A DNA stretch of 64,000 nucleotides from Zingiber officinale (taxonomy: Eukaryota > Streptophyta > Magnoliopsida > Zingiberales > Zingiberaceae), in contig NC_055992.1 in assembly GCF_018446385.1 (NCBI RefSeq), positions 103,372,947 through 103,436,946 of the forward strand. The letters are read 5' to 3'. A program made the translations under genes and the position numbers. Shown here piece after piece: positions 21,361 through 33,176 of this stretch. The notes under the pieces are model-generated. The model was not told the origin of the DNA. It worked only from the letters and a program-made list of their open reading frames with translations, and ran no database searches. Within the stretch, counting starts at the first letter, position 1; each line of letters opens with the position of its first letter.

Positions 21361-24300
21361 TGTGTAAAATAAATCTAGATTTGGATATAAGTTCAACTCA
21401 ACAAATAAAATATTTATTTCACTAATTAGTCAAAATAAAAATTAAACTAAAGCATGAGCTCTGAAAGCTTGTCTAACCAAGCAAGTAGGACTGAACAAAT
21501 TTTATATACGTAAAATGAAATTCACTATATAAAATAAGATAAATCCTTAAATAAATCTAATAAACCAAATTCAATTTCGGGCTACAAGTCCAACTCAACA
21601 AAAAGGTTTAAATCCCACGAACAAAGCTATAATCAAGTATATTTTAACTACAAAATAAATCAATATAAATCTAAACAAAAACTTAACACAAGACATAAGT
21701 TCAATGATTCAAGGGGGGACTCTAAATTAGTTTGTACCTCAAGAACATAGTCTACCCGTCTGAGTATTTAGGACTAGATTAAAAAAGATAGTTTAACTCT
21801 TATCTAACCTAGTACCAGGGTAGAGGGAGATGATAGTACGTTAGAAAAACTTGGTCTAGGGAGTTAGATAGGGTAAGACGTACCCTATTTGGTCTACTTA
21901 ACTAAGTGGAACTAACCGAAACTACTTCGCCACATCCTAGACTAGTTAAACCAAGGTTTATCAATATAAAAATTAAATGTCTAAATTTTTTAAAAGACTT
22001 TTTCTAGAAAGTGGTCATTGCTCCGATACTTAAAAAGGCCCCTGCACCTTGCCACTTTCTAGAAGCCAAGTTTTGAAATGGACATTTAATTAACTAGCGG
22101 TTAAATTTGAATCTAACACAAAGTCAAATGATCTTCAAATATAAAATATTAACATAAAGCATCTCACAAAATTATAAGATTTTCTTAATTGAAAATATAG
22201 ATTAGGTAAGATAAATAAGAATCAATTAAATTTTCAATCAATTTAAATAAATTAGCTTTGAAATTACACAAATTTATAACTAATTAATCATTAAATTATA
22301 AACTTTAAATAAATTTAATTAAAATTATACCTTTTAAAAACTAATTAAACCTTTTAAAAATAATTAAACTTCTTGAAATTAATTAAAACTTTTAAAATTA
22401 ATTAAAAATTTTAAAATTAATTAAAATTAATTAACCTTTTTTAAAATTAATTAAACTTTGAATATTAATTTAATTAAACCTTCAAATTAATTCAATTAAA
22501 GTTTAACTTAACTAAACTTAACTTTAAACTTAATTTAAGTAAATAAAACTTAACTAAACTAAACTTAAGTTAATCCATACTTTAATAATCAATCAATATA
22601 TCTTAATTTAATTAATCAAATCAATACTATATTATTAAATTAAGTAAATAATTATTAATCAATTTTTCTAAAAATTAATTTTAACTATTAACCAAAAAAT
22701 AATAAATTTATTTATTAATCCAAAATTAATTATGTACACTTAATTAAAAATTAAGTACACTTAATTAAAAATTAAGAATTTAAACTTAATTAACTTATTC
22801 TTAACTTAATAATACACTATTAATTGATCATTTTATTTAACCTGAAACTTAATTTAACTTAATCTAAGGTTATTTTTTTAAAAAATAATTGATTAATTTA
22901 AATAATTTTTTGATCAAACTTAATGAATAGTTATAATAGGCAAATAGAAAATAATTATGTAAATAATATATTTATTGAACATAAGTGTTACCGACATTAG
23001 ATTCCCTAGGCACTTAGGTAGAATTCTTTGTTGCTAACAAGAGTAACCAGGTGGTATCAGGTTAAGGAGGAAGGGTTAGAAATTTTTTCCAAATAGTTTA
23101 AAAGTAAACAAGCATTGTTGAAAAATCTTTGGTCTTTGAAAACCCTTATAAATAGTTTAAAACTACTCTTTGTTTTTTTTTAAATTTTATAGAAAAAAGG
23201 GTAGCCCGGCCTTATCCTATTTTTTTACAAGAGACTATTTTCAAAATTCGAACCCGTGACCTTTAGGTCAAAAGCAACAACTTTACCGTTGTGCCAAGAC
23301 TCCCCTTCAATTTTATAGAAAATAAGGTTTGAAAAATATATTTTAAAAATATACTTTGAAAATATGTTTAAACTATTAGTTTGGATATACCCATAAGACA
23401 TTTAAGGACCAATTTTAGATGATTATTTTAAAACAATATTAAGTTAATGGGGAGATTTTGTTTTAAAATTGACATTTTATCATAAAAAAAATCTTAAAAT
23501 CTTTTGAAAAATATTTGTAAAACTACCTTGAAAAATGCTTCAAAATTTATTTGACAATCTTTGAAAATCTTACTTTGCAAAGTTTTAAAAATTGGTTTTT
23601 TATTAAATCTTTGTCAAATATACTTTCCCAAGTGTTTCAAATATTACATTAAAAATTAGTGTTATTTTTGTTTTAACTATTTTTGAAAAGGAAATTTAAC
23701 TTTTTTTTTGAAAAGATAATTTTTCAAAAAGAAAGTTCAAATAGTTTTTGAAAAAATATTTTTAACTAAGTTTTAATGTACTTAACTAAGTTTTTCAAAA
23801 AGCTAAGTCATTTTCAAAACTTAAATTTAGCTAACTTTTTTGGAAAAGCTAAGTCATTTTCAAAAACTTAAATTTAGCTAATTTTTTTTTAGAAAAACTA
23901 GGTCATTTTCTAAGTTAAATTTAGCCAATATTTTTGAAAAAGCTAAGTCATTTTCAAAGCTTAAATTTATCTAAATTTTTGGTAAAAGCTAAGTACTTGA
24001 AAAAATATTTTTTTACTAAGCTTTTGATCAAAAGAAAAAGCTAAGTCCTTTCTCAAAACCTTACATATTCCTTCAAAGCTTTAGAAAAAGGCTAAGGTGT
24101 ATAAATTAAAAGCTATAAATTTTTGAAAACTAAGTTTCAAAAACTATGTTTTTAGCCTTCTAAAACTTAAGTATTTTTCAAAAGATTTTTCACAGTTTTT
24201 AGCTATGTTAAACTCCCTACTTGCAATTTGTTTTTCCCATTGCCAAAATATTAAAATTTAAAATTAAGTATTTTTTCTTCCCTAAATTATTTTTTGAATA

Positions 24301-24482
24301 TGGCAAAAGAGGAGAGAATGGTCCGTCAAAATTTAAGGGGGAGTGATAAATAAAGGGGGAGCTAAAATTGATTTAGTGTAAAATTGCTTTAGTATGAAAA
24401 TTGCCATATTTTTTCTTTGAAAATACTATATGTGTTTACTTAACTTTTGAACCAGGTTGTCATAATCAAAAAAGGGGGAGAT
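21361..24482 (+). mobile_element. Internal non-coding region of element I
   Basis: The region is very AT-rich with no surviving gene; 22240-22960 is dominated by AATTAA words. It ends in three purine tracts (AAGGGGGAG near 24338 and 24353, AAAAGGGGGAGAT just before 24483), the repeated polypurine signals typical of Sireviruses. A SINE is inserted at 23197-23308. Confidence 0.6.
23183..23322 (-). mobile_element. Au-type SINE with 14-bp target duplications
   Basis: On the minus strand the body (23308-23197, about 112 bp) begins GGAGTCTTGGCACAACGG. It has a tRNA-like box A (TGGCACAACGGTAAAGTTG), box B (GGTCACGGGTTCGAAT) and ends CCGGGCTACCCTTTTTT. This is the plant Au SINE pattern. Perfect 14-bp direct repeats (AATTTTATAGAAAA) flank it at 23183-23196 and 23309-23322. 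The middle is shortened: the sequence passes from AGAGACTA-type words and TAGGATAAGG directly to the 3' end. Confidence 0.88.
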
Positions 24483-25048
24483 TGTTGGTGTAGGGAGCAC
24501 CAGATGATCGAACCTGAGTTTTGATAATGACAAAGGGTTCAAAGTTAAGTTATCTTGTGATCTAACAAGTGTTGAACCAAATGTGCAGGAAAGTTCTAAG
24601 TGTACTTAGGCAAAAATCTTAGTGAATTCTAGGCAAGTGGAAAACCCTAGGGGAGGTAACCCTAGGTCCTAGGAGATGGTAACCCTAGGTTTTGGAAAGT
24701 CTTGACGGGTCGTGTACTTTGGGCGAAATCCTAGAGTCAAGGACTTTAGGTGAAAATTCTGGTGGTTACGTTGCAGACTAGGTGGAAGTCTGGGCGGGTG
24801 ATGGAGCGGACGCCTAGCATGAAGACCTGAAATCTCGGGCGCTGAGCAAAAGTCCAGTTAGTCTGAAGGACTGGTCTGGCAAAAGGTAACTCTCCTGAGA
24901 GAAGTAGGTGAGGGCGCGTTCCCCTAAGAGAGAATAGTAGGTGTCGGTCCATTGCTATTTGTCTAACTCTATTTTGCAGAGAAACTAACATTTTGTAGGT
25001 TGAAGTTTCGACCTTGATCGGTCAATCGAATCGGGGATCGGTTGACCG
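24483..25048 (+). repeat. 3' LTR of element I, left part
   Basis: The LTR starts TGTTGGTGTAGGGAG right after a purine tract and is cut at GACCG by element II. It continues at 32473. It has no coding content. Confidence 0.75.
25044..25048. repeat. Target-site duplication GACCG of element II, left copy
   Basis: GACCG lies just before TGTTGGGACC at 25049 and is repeated at 32468-32472, just after ACCAACA. Confidence 0.85.
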
Positions 25049-26638
25049 TGTTGGGACCGAAAAGTAGCTAGAGGGGGGGGGGGGGTGAATAGCTCTTCGC
25101 ATGCTCGTCGTCGGCGTTGCTCGTTTCTTCAGAGATATGCAGCGGAAATACAAGAAACAAAAGCATACAACGCTAACAAATGGATTTTACTTGGTATCCA
25201 CCTCACAAGAGGTGACTAGTCCAAGGATCCACACACACACACGCACCCTCCACTATGAATAACCCTCCTTTATGGTAACTACCAAAGGCGGAGAAGCCCT
25301 ACAATCTCTCTATACAAGAAGAAAGCAAAGGGAAAATAGATACAAGAAATATCTTACAAGATAAGCAATGAAAACCCTAACCCTAGCTTTTCTTCTTGTT
25401 GTGTTCTCGCCTCTTGACTTGGATGTCTCTCCAAGATCCTTCAAGAACTGGCGATCTGAACCTTAAAGAGTTGCTGTGGAGATGCTGTAAGGATCGGAGA
25501 TGAATCGGTGAAGTTCTGCTGAAGGAAACGCTAGCCTGCAGCTAAATACGACGCCAACGGTCGGATCCCGATCGATTGGATTGCTCCCAATCGATCGGGG
25601 AGGCTTTGGATCGATCAACCGATCGATCCAGAATGCCTCTGTGCTCTCTGGAATAGCCTGGATTGATCGGTTGATCGATCCAGGGCTTATCGCGCACAAA
25701 CAGCAGCTCCCAATCGATCCACTGATCGATTGGGACCTCTGGATCGATCCAAAGGGGTTCTGTTCGTGGGGACTCACCCGATCGATCAGCTGATTGATTG
25801 GACATGATCCAATCGATCGGTTGATCGATCCAGATCTGCTGGATCGATCGGCTGATCGATTCAGATCTGCTGGATCAATCCGCTGATCAATCCAGATCTG
25901 CTGGATCAATCTAGATCTTGGTTTTTGCCCAAAAGCAAGTCCAAAGCCCCCTAAACCAACATCCAGTCAACCATGACTTGTTGGTACATAAAACCTAGCA
26001 TCCGGTCACCCTTGACCAGCTAGGACTCTCTCACCAAGTGTCTGGTCAATCCCTTTGACCCACTTGGACTTTTCTCTATCGTGCCAAGTATCTGGTCACT
26101 CCCTTGACCTACTTGGACTTTTTCTCATCGTGCCAAGTATCCGGTCAATCCCTTTGACTTACTTGGACTTTCACCAGATGTCTGGTTAACCTTGACCCAT
26201 CTGGATTTCCCCCTGCCTGGCTTCACTCACCAGGACTTCTCTTCTGCTTAGCTCCACTCACTAGGACTTCTCTTCTGCCTGGCTTCACTCACCAGGTCTT
26301 TCACCTAACTTCACTCACTAGGATTTTCTATCTGCCTAGCTTCACTCACTAGGTCTTTCACCTGGCTTCACTCACCAGGATTTTCCTTCTGCCTAACATC
26401 CCAGTTAGGACTTCTCAGTCAAGTATCTGATCAACCTTGACCTACTTGACTCTTCTTCAATCAACCTGATCAGACCCTGATCAGAGGGGAATTGCATCAA
26501 ACAATCTCCCCAAATGAACAACTGCACCTGCACTTGTCCATATCATCGAAGTCTTGTATTGTCAAACATTGAAACCCAAACCAAGACTCAAGCTTGGTCA
26601 ACCAGGTCAACTTTGACCTGAGGGATATTGCACCAACA
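25049..26638 (-). repeat. 3' LTR of element II
   Basis: On the plus strand the LTR reads TGTTGGGACC to ACCAACA. A run of 13 G lies at 25073-25085. Palindromes built from GATCGATC fill 25568-25912, and repeated CTTCACTCACCAGG/CTAGG words fill 26215-26380. It matches 30830-32467 closely. Confidence 0.9.
25568..25912. repeat. GATCGATC palindrome array in the LTR of element II
   Basis: About ten imperfect inverted repeats, each of about 20-24 bp such as GATCGATCAACCGATCGATC, follow one another with short spacers. The apparent ORFs here (rich in WIDQ/IDP) only translate the repeat. Confidence 0.9.
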
Positions 26639-28903
26639 ATCTCTCCCTTTTTGATGTTTGACAATATCTCATTTAAGTTAGGCTAATCCCATAGCCTTAA
26701 CTTCATTCATGCCACTAGGTAATGAAGGCGTAAGTTAAACCCTACATTTTCCTACTAAGAAGGCAAACTCCCTCCTAGAGAATGCAGACCTAACTTAAAC
26801 CCTACATTCTCCCCCTATTGGCACACATCAACAAATTCACTTGTTGAAAATTCTCCCTTTTGAGACTCTCCCCCTGAAGAGTTGCTCATCGTTGTTCACA
26901 ACTTCACTCGTTGTGATCAACACGATAATGAAGGTCTCATACCCTTCATTATCAACCCTACATTTTCCCCCAATGTAGACAAATGCCAACCTTGAGCATT
27001 TATAACTTAAACAATGAAGATATCCACTCTCCATTTTAATCCAATGCTTAACCTTGAGCATTTTACTTGAAAGAAGGTTAACCACCTTCCAAGGTTCATG
27101 AAAAATAATTTTCATGTCTTTAAAGAGTACCTCCCCCTAAAGACATGGTCGTACCTTCTTTCATTGCACCAACAATGACTTGGAATCCTTAAACCTTTAG
27201 GAACCCCAAATTTAGAAGTTTTGAGGTTCAAAAGCTCAAAATTTGAATCAAACCTCAACCTAAACTTCAATTTAGTCTTCCTTAGCCAATCCTTCCTTGT
27301 TTTCAACATGAAAACACCCTTTTTATGTATACAAATGTATTTTAAGGGGTTAGGAATGGTTACCTAGACTAAAATAGGTTCAAAATGCTGAAAATAAGCT
27401 TTCCCAACCAAAATCAGCATCTTCGATCGATTGGAGTTGGGTTCCAATCGATTGAACCAGCTTGAATCGATCCACTGATCGATTCAGAAGGGTTGGATCG
27501 ATCGGTGGATCGATCCAGTGAGTTTCTTCTTGCGGGATTTGCCTTCCCAATCGATCGCCCAATCGATTGAGGCACTCTAATCGATCGGGTGATCGATTGG
27601 AGTTCTGATAGTTGCTGAAATTCCATTTCAGTCAACTTCAGAAACCCCTAGAAAAATCTATAAAAATCCAAAAATTGTGAAAATTTGTGTAGACATTATT
27701 TATGGCATATATTATCATGGAAAAATAATTTTATAAGAAAATACTTCATATTTTCTAAGATTGACACAAACTAGAAAACTTGTAAAAACTTTAGTGTTTT
27801 CTTCTAGTTTGTGCTCAACTATTCAATGATGATTACTATCAAAAGATAATCTTCATCAAGGTTTGCCAAAAGCATTTTAAAATGATTTTCAAAACCAATA
27901 TCCCACCATGTTCCTTGGGCTTAATGCACATGACTTATACATTAGCTTTCCTAATGATGAGAAAACACATAACTATGTGTTTTGATGAACTTAAAACTCA
28001 AAGAAATGCACTAAATTAACATGTTGAGTTTTGTTCATCATCCTAACGTCTCACTTGTATCTATTGTGCACAAAACACATACAAGTCATCTTATAGGTCT
28101 TTGTGAGATGTAAAATTTGGTTTTGCCCTAATCTAGGGATCATGCATATCTATCTAGGCATTTTGTGGATATTGAACATCCACCTAGGATATCACTTGTT
28201 GACTTGTTGATAAATGTCATTTGTCCTTAATTTGAAGGAAATAAGCATAATGCATGATAATTTTATGACATACATAAAAAAGAAATAATTTTTAAAAGAA
28301 AATTTTCTTATAACTACATGATTTATATATGACATGACATGGTATTTTTGTATTTTCATGATAAGGCATGAGTACAAAAATAAAACATGATGTCATGGCA
28401 TATAATGGGCAAATAATCATGGCTAAGTTTAGCATAAATAAAATACCTAGATTACCTATCTAAGTATCCTTAATCTTAGCTAATCCTAAAACTTAAACCC
28501 TAGATTGCCCAAAGTGCTTCAAGAGAGTGCCAAAACCTAAATGGGCATTTCTAATTCTCTTGATTAATTTATGCCAATTGAAATTAAGCTTATTCCTCAA
28601 ATGTTGGCATATTTCATTTTCCCACAAGAGTAACACTTTAAATTAAGGCTCAAATTGCCTTTAATTTCCTAAGAACATACAAAAATCCCAACTTGGTAGG
28701 TCTTATGATTTTCCAATATGTGCCATTTTAAAATAAAACCAAAACTTCTCAAATTTGGCACATTTTACTCTTTCAAGGAGTAAATCATAAATCCATTTCA
28801 TTTTCAAAAGTTGATAATAACCTTGAAAATGCTCCTTGAGTGTCAATTTCTTCAAAGTTGGGTTTACTACCCTTCTTCTTACAGTTGACACTCTCTAACC
28901 CAT
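26639..28903 (-). mobile_element. Internal region of element II between gag and 3' LTR
   Basis: No gene is recognisable. Next to the LTR the minus strand reads AAAAAGGGAGAGAT, the polypurine tract. Similar C-rich words on the plus strand (CTCCCCCT near 26808, 26869 and 27131) mark further purine tracts. A palindrome array sits at 27424-27602. The pol region expected here is missing. Confidence 0.75.
27424..27602. repeat. Second GATCGATC palindrome array, inside element II
   Basis: Four or five inverted repeats of the LTR kind, such as GATCGATCGGTGGATCGATC, lie in the internal region, separate from the LTR arrays. Element III has a comparable pair of arrays. Confidence 0.88.
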
Positions 28904-29644
28904 CTATGGGGTAGAGAAGATGCTCCTAGGAACCCAAAACCTATTGGTGCTCCTTGGATGCTCTAGGTATTCACTAGGGATAACTTCCCTAGATACCTTC
29001 CTAGTGACCTTGTTTGGCTTCTTAGAAGCCTTGGTCACCTTTTCTAAGTCAACCTTAGGGATTGCTTCCCTTGTGACCTTGTTAGTGACTTTCTTAGCCT
29101 TCTTAGAGGTCTTAGTCACGTTTGTCGTTGCAAAGATACTTCTAGGGATAACTTCCCTTGTATCCTTGACTTGACCTCTAGACTTAGGGTTAGTTCCATA
29201 GGTATATGGAACCCTATGGTAAGTAGGTACATCCTTTTTGATTTTAGGTTTGTATCCCAAACCTCTATGGCCCTTGGATGACCCTTGTAGCACTCCTAAA
29301 CCTAGGTTTTGCTCATTTTGCCCTTTTAGGATATTTTCCATCCTTTTTAGGGTCTTTTCTATTTTATCAAGTCTTGACCTCAAGACTTGATTTTCTTCCC
29401 ATAAATCCCTAGATTTAGGTTTTCTATTTAATCTTTGAACATTTTTATTTCTAGGCTTATAGTTATTGACCTTAGTGTTCTTGCCTAGATTTTTATCTAC
29501 ATTCCTAGCCCTAGGTGTAGTGGTTTTAGCATGAAAAGCTACATGATTTTCTTTAACTTTATCATGCCTCCTATTTTCATGGTAAATAGCATTAAAATGA
29601 TATAGGTTAGTACTAGCATGCTCTTTACCATAATTTAAACTCAA
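28904..29644 (-). CDS. C-terminal part of Gag, element II
   Basis: This 246-aa frame is basic. It carries a short coiled coil (WEENQVLRSRLDKIEKTLKR), then GLGYKPK and a final WVPRSIFSTP. These match the end of the element III Gag (GLGYQPK, then WVPKTSIFRVL). It overlaps the upstream gag frame by 20 bp in another frame, so one frameshift separates the two halves. Tandem TREVIPRS/TREAIPK-like segments fill the second half. No protease follows. Confidence 0.75.
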   Translation of the reverse strand: MSLNYGKEHASTNLYHFNAIYHENRRHDKVKENHVAFHAKTTTPRARNVDKNLGKNTKVNNYKPRNKNVQRLNRKPKSRDLWEENQVLRSRLDKIEKTLKRMENILKGQNEQNLGLGVLQGSSKGHRGLGYKPKIKKDVPTYHRVPYTYGTNPKSRGQVKDTREVIPRSIFATTNVTKTSKKAKKVTNKVTREAIPKVDLEKVTKASKKPNKVTRKVSREVIPSEYLEHPRSTNRFWVPRSIFSTP

Positions 29645-30695
29645 TAAAAGTTACCTTTCTTTTTACCTTGGAGGCTCCCCCTTGAATTGAGCTTCCTCCA
29701 AGAGCCTTAACCACCTTCTTCTTCCCCTTAGGGCATTGACTTCGGTAATGCCCCTTTTGATTGCACAAGAAGCACACAATGTACTCCTTGCTCTTCTTTG
29801 TTCCGGGGATGGTCTCCTTGGGCTTCTCCTTGCTCTTTTGTGCCACTTGGCCCTTCTTCTTGACCAATTTAGGGCATTTACTTTTGTAACGCCCTTTTTC
29901 CCTACATTCAAAGCATATAATATGGTTTTTATTATTAATTGAAATTGTTATACCTTTGCTTGTAGGGGTGACATCTTCTCCTTTTGATCCGGAGGTAGAA
30001 GCTTCCTCTTGATCCGAAGATGATACTCCTCCATTTGATTTTGCTTGACTTGTGGAGGTGGAAGCTTCATCATCCTCTTCTTCTTTTGACCCGGATGTAG
30101 AAGCTTCTCCTTCTTCTTGATCCGGTGTCACCAAAGATTGCTCCCCCTCAATCCTAGAGGTGGAGGCTTCATCATCTTGTACATGGAACAAGGAGTATGC
30201 TCCCTTCTTGTTCCCTTCATTGCATTCCCTCGAAGATGAAGCTTCTTCTTGAACTTCTTCTTCGGAAGTTGAGCATCTCTCAACTTTAGAGTCCTCCTCT
30301 TGATCTTGCTCCAATGAGTCACCCTCTTTGGATTCCTCTTGATTCGGTACAGTGGAGGGGATCTCATGAATTGATGCCAACTTGCTCCAAAGCTCCTTGG
30401 CATCCTTGAATTCTCCAACTTTAGCCAAAATATTGCTTGGCAATAAGTTGACTAAAAGCTTGGTCACTTTATCGTTTGCCTTGCTCCTTTGAACTTGCTC
30501 TTGACTCCATTTGCTTTTCTTGAGAGGCTTGCCCTTGGAGTTTGTTGGAGCTTCAAATCCTTCCATGAGAGCAAACCATTGCTCTATCTCCATCATCAAG
30601 AAATTTTCGATTCTTGATCTCCAAGAATCGAAGCTTGTGGATGTGTACGGTGGAACCACCCTTGTATCAAATCCAAGTCCATCTTGGAATTGCAT
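29625..30695 (-). CDS. Gag of element II, N-terminal and zinc-knuckle part
   Basis: The frame has 356 aa. The N-terminus (FDSWRSRIENFLMMEIEQWF) is the Copia Gag UBN2-type domain, but it stops soon after ELWSKLASIHE, much shorter than in element III. A long Ser/Glu-rich acidic segment (about 125-250) follows, then two CCHC-type knuckles. The first reads CFECREKGRYKSKC, with Arg where His should bind zinc. The second, CFLCNQKGHYRSQC, is complete. The domain loss and the altered knuckle suggest reduced capsid function; this is an inference. Confidence 0.78.
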   Translation of the reverse strand: MQFQDGLGFDTRVVPPYTSTSFDSWRSRIENFLMMEIEQWFALMEGFEAPTNSKGKPLKKSKWSQEQVQRSKANDKVTKLLVNLLPSNILAKVGEFKDAKELWSKLASIHEIPSTVPNQEESKEGDSLEQDQEEDSKVERCSTSEEEVQEEASSSRECNEGNKKGAYSLFHVQDDEASTSRIEGEQSLVTPDQEEGEASTSGSKEEEDDEASTSTSQAKSNGGVSSSDQEEASTSGSKGEDVTPTSKGITISINNKNHIICFECREKGRYKSKCPKLVKKKGQVAQKSKEKPKETIPGTKKSKEYIVCFLCNQKGHYRSQCPKGKKKVVKALGGSSIQGGASKVKRKVTFIEFKLW

Positions 30696-30813
30696 CTTGA
30701 AGTTGAGCCTTTTGATGAAGTCTTCGACTTGTAGAATTTCTTTAACTTCTTCACCCTCTAGCTTTGCTTGTTTTGTTTGCCCCTTCCGACGATGATTCCG
30801 GTGAAGAGCGGCC

Positions 30814-30829
30814 TCGCTCTGATAGCACT
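30814..30829 (-). other. Primer-binding site of element II
   Basis: On the minus strand AAGTGCTATCAGAGC follows the 5' LTR. It differs by one base from the Copia TGGTATCAGAGC site complementary to initiator tRNA-Met. Confidence 0.75.
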
Positions 30830-32467
30830 TGTTGGGACCAAAAAGTAGCTAGAGGGGGGGGGGGGGTGAATAGCTCTTCGCATGCTCGTCGTCGGCGTTG
30901 CTCGTTTCTTCAGAGATATGCAGCGGAAATACAAGAAACAAAAGCATACAACGCTAACAAATAGATTTTACTTGGTATCCACCTCACAAGAGGTGACTAG
31001 TCCAAGGATCCACACACGCACACACCCTCCACTATGAATAACCCTCCTTTATGGTAACTACCAAAGGCAGAGAAGCCCTACAATCTCTCTATACAAGAAG
31101 AAAGCAAAGGGAAAACAGATATAAGAAATATCTTACAAGATAAGCAATGAAAACCCTAACCCTAGCTTTTCTTCTTGTTGTGTTCTCGCCTCTTGACTTG
31201 GATGTCTCTCCAAGATCCTTCAAGAACTAACGATCTGAACCTTAAAGAGTTGCTGTGGAGATGCTGTAAGGATCGGAGATGAATCGGTGAAGTTCTGCTG
31301 AAGGAAACGCTCGCCTGCAGCTAAATACGACGCCAACGGTCGGATCCCGATCGATTGGATTGCTCCCAATCGATCAGGGAGGCTTTGGATCGATCAACCG
31401 ATCGATCCAGAGTGCCTCTGTGCTCTCTGGAATAGCCTGGATCGATCGGTTGATCGATCCAGGGTTTATCGCGCATAAACAGCAGCTCCCAATCGATCCA
31501 CTGATCGATTGGGACCTCTGGATCGATCCACGGATTGATCCAAAGGGGTTCTGTTCGTGGGAACTCACCCGATCGATCAGCTGATCGATTGGGCATGATC
31601 CAATGATCGGCTGATCGATCCAGATCTGCTGGATCAATCCACTGATCAATCCAGATCTGCTGGATCAATCCGCTGATCAATCCAGATCCTGGTTTTTGCC
31701 CAAAAGCAAGTCCAAAGCCCCCTAAACCAACATCCAGTCAACCATGACTTGTTGGTACATAAAACCTAGCATCCGGTCACCCTTGACCAGCTAGGACTCT
31801 CTCACCAAGTGTCTGGTCAATCCCTTTGACCCACTTGGACTTTTCTCCATCGTGCCAAGTATCTGGTCACTCCCTTGACCTACTTGGACTTTTCCTCATC
31901 GTGCCAAGTATCCGGTCAATCCCTTTGACCTACTTGAACTTTCACCATATGTCTGGTGAACCTTGACCCATCTGGATTTCCCCGTGTCTGGCTTCACTCA
32001 CCAGGACTTCCCTTCTGCCTAGCTTCACTCACTAGAACTTCTCTTCTGCCTGGCTTCACTCACCAGGTCTTTCACCTAGCTTCACTTACTAGGATTTTCA
32101 CTTCTGCCTGGCTTCACTCACCAGGTCTTTCACCTAGCTTCACTCACTAGGATTTTCTATCTACCTAGCTTCACTCACTAGGTCTTTCACCTGGCTTCAC
32201 TCACCAGGATTTTCCTTCTGCGTAACATCCCAGTTAGGACTTCTCAGTCAAATATCTGGTCAACCTTGACCTACTTGACTCTTCTTCAATCAACCTGATC
32301 AGACCCTGATCAGAGGGAAATTGCACCAAACAATTTCCCCAAATGAACAACTGCACCTGCACTTGTCCATATCATCGAAGTCTTGTATTGTCAAACATTG
32401 AAACCCAAATCAAGACTCAAGCTTGGTCAACCAGGTCAACTTTGGCCTGAGGGATATTACACCAACA
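30830..32467 (-). repeat. 5' LTR of element II
   Basis: The LTR reads TGTTGGGACC to ACCAACA on the plus strand and includes a 13-G run (30854-30866), a palindrome array at 31347-31684 and Cys-less repeat words CTTCACTCAC at 31990-32200. It is slightly longer than the other LTR because of extra repeat units. Confidence 0.9.
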
Positions 32468-33176
32468 GACCGAACCTCCAAGCAAGCAGAGTAGATTTCC
32501 AACCAGCTGATAAGGTTCAACCGAAGTATTGGTCAACCAAACTTGTGGTTCAGTCGACCGAACAGTGGATTAGCTTCGGACTGAGTTGATCAGCTTAGAT
32601 AAGCCAGTGAGGTCAACTGGTTCGGTCGACCAAACGGTGGGATCGATCGACCGAACGAGGACTTATCCAAGCAGCAACACCTGGATTGGAAGCCGGGCCG
32701 ATTCAAGCAGGATCAATCGGTCGAACAGTAGTCAGTTGACCGATAAGCGTCGAGTCAAAGACTAATCCCGAGATTAGTGGATCTATATCAGTTCTAGCTC
32801 GGCTATAAAGAATGGTCGACCAACAGCTTCAGAAGAACAGAAAAATGACATTCTAAGATCAAGAACGAACAACTGTTGCTCTCTTCTACGCTACTTCGAC
32901 AATCGACGAATGACTTTTGTTTCTAGTGTTGTCGGTAACTTTATTATATTACTGTTGTTCTTCAAATTTGTAATCTTTGTTCGAACTATTAGTGATTTAC
33001 CAACGAAAGTGATTAACGATCGCGGACCTTGGAGTAGGAGTCATCACAGGCTCCGAACCAAGTAAAACCAAAGGTGTTAGCTTTGTTTTACTTGTTCTTT
33101 ATTCCGCTGCATAATTATGTATTTTCTGAAACGAGTGAAAAAGACTCCTTCCTCTCTAGCAAGCATCGATCCTACA
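32468..33176 (+). repeat. 3' LTR of element I, right part
   Basis: After the GACCG copy (32468-32472) the old LTR resumes and ends GATCCTACA at 33176. It holds GGTTCGGTCGACC-like and GATCGATCGACC palindromes around 32530-32740 and has the same end as 19676. Confidence 0.75.

Larger units (their letters stand above)
25049..32467 (-). mobile_element. Sirevirus-type Copia element II, gag only
   Basis: This is a 7.4-kb element with two very similar LTRs, a perfect 5-bp duplication, a tRNA-Met-type primer site next to the right LTR and purine tracts next to the left LTR. It therefore lies on the minus strand. Inside, only gag is recognisable (30695-28904). No protease, integrase, reverse transcriptase or RNase H is visible. 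Intact ends and similar LTRs suggest a fairly recent insertion, presumably helped by another element. Confidence 0.88.

Noticed and set aside
23230..23306. A tRNA gene on the minus strand
   Set aside because: Boxes A and B are present, but the sequence continues into an Au SINE 3' end and is flanked by target duplications; the acceptor stem does not pair.
25463..25909. 148-aa minus-strand ORF rich in WIDQ/DRS
   Set aside because: It translates the GATCGATC palindrome array and recurs in the other LTR (31321-31680).
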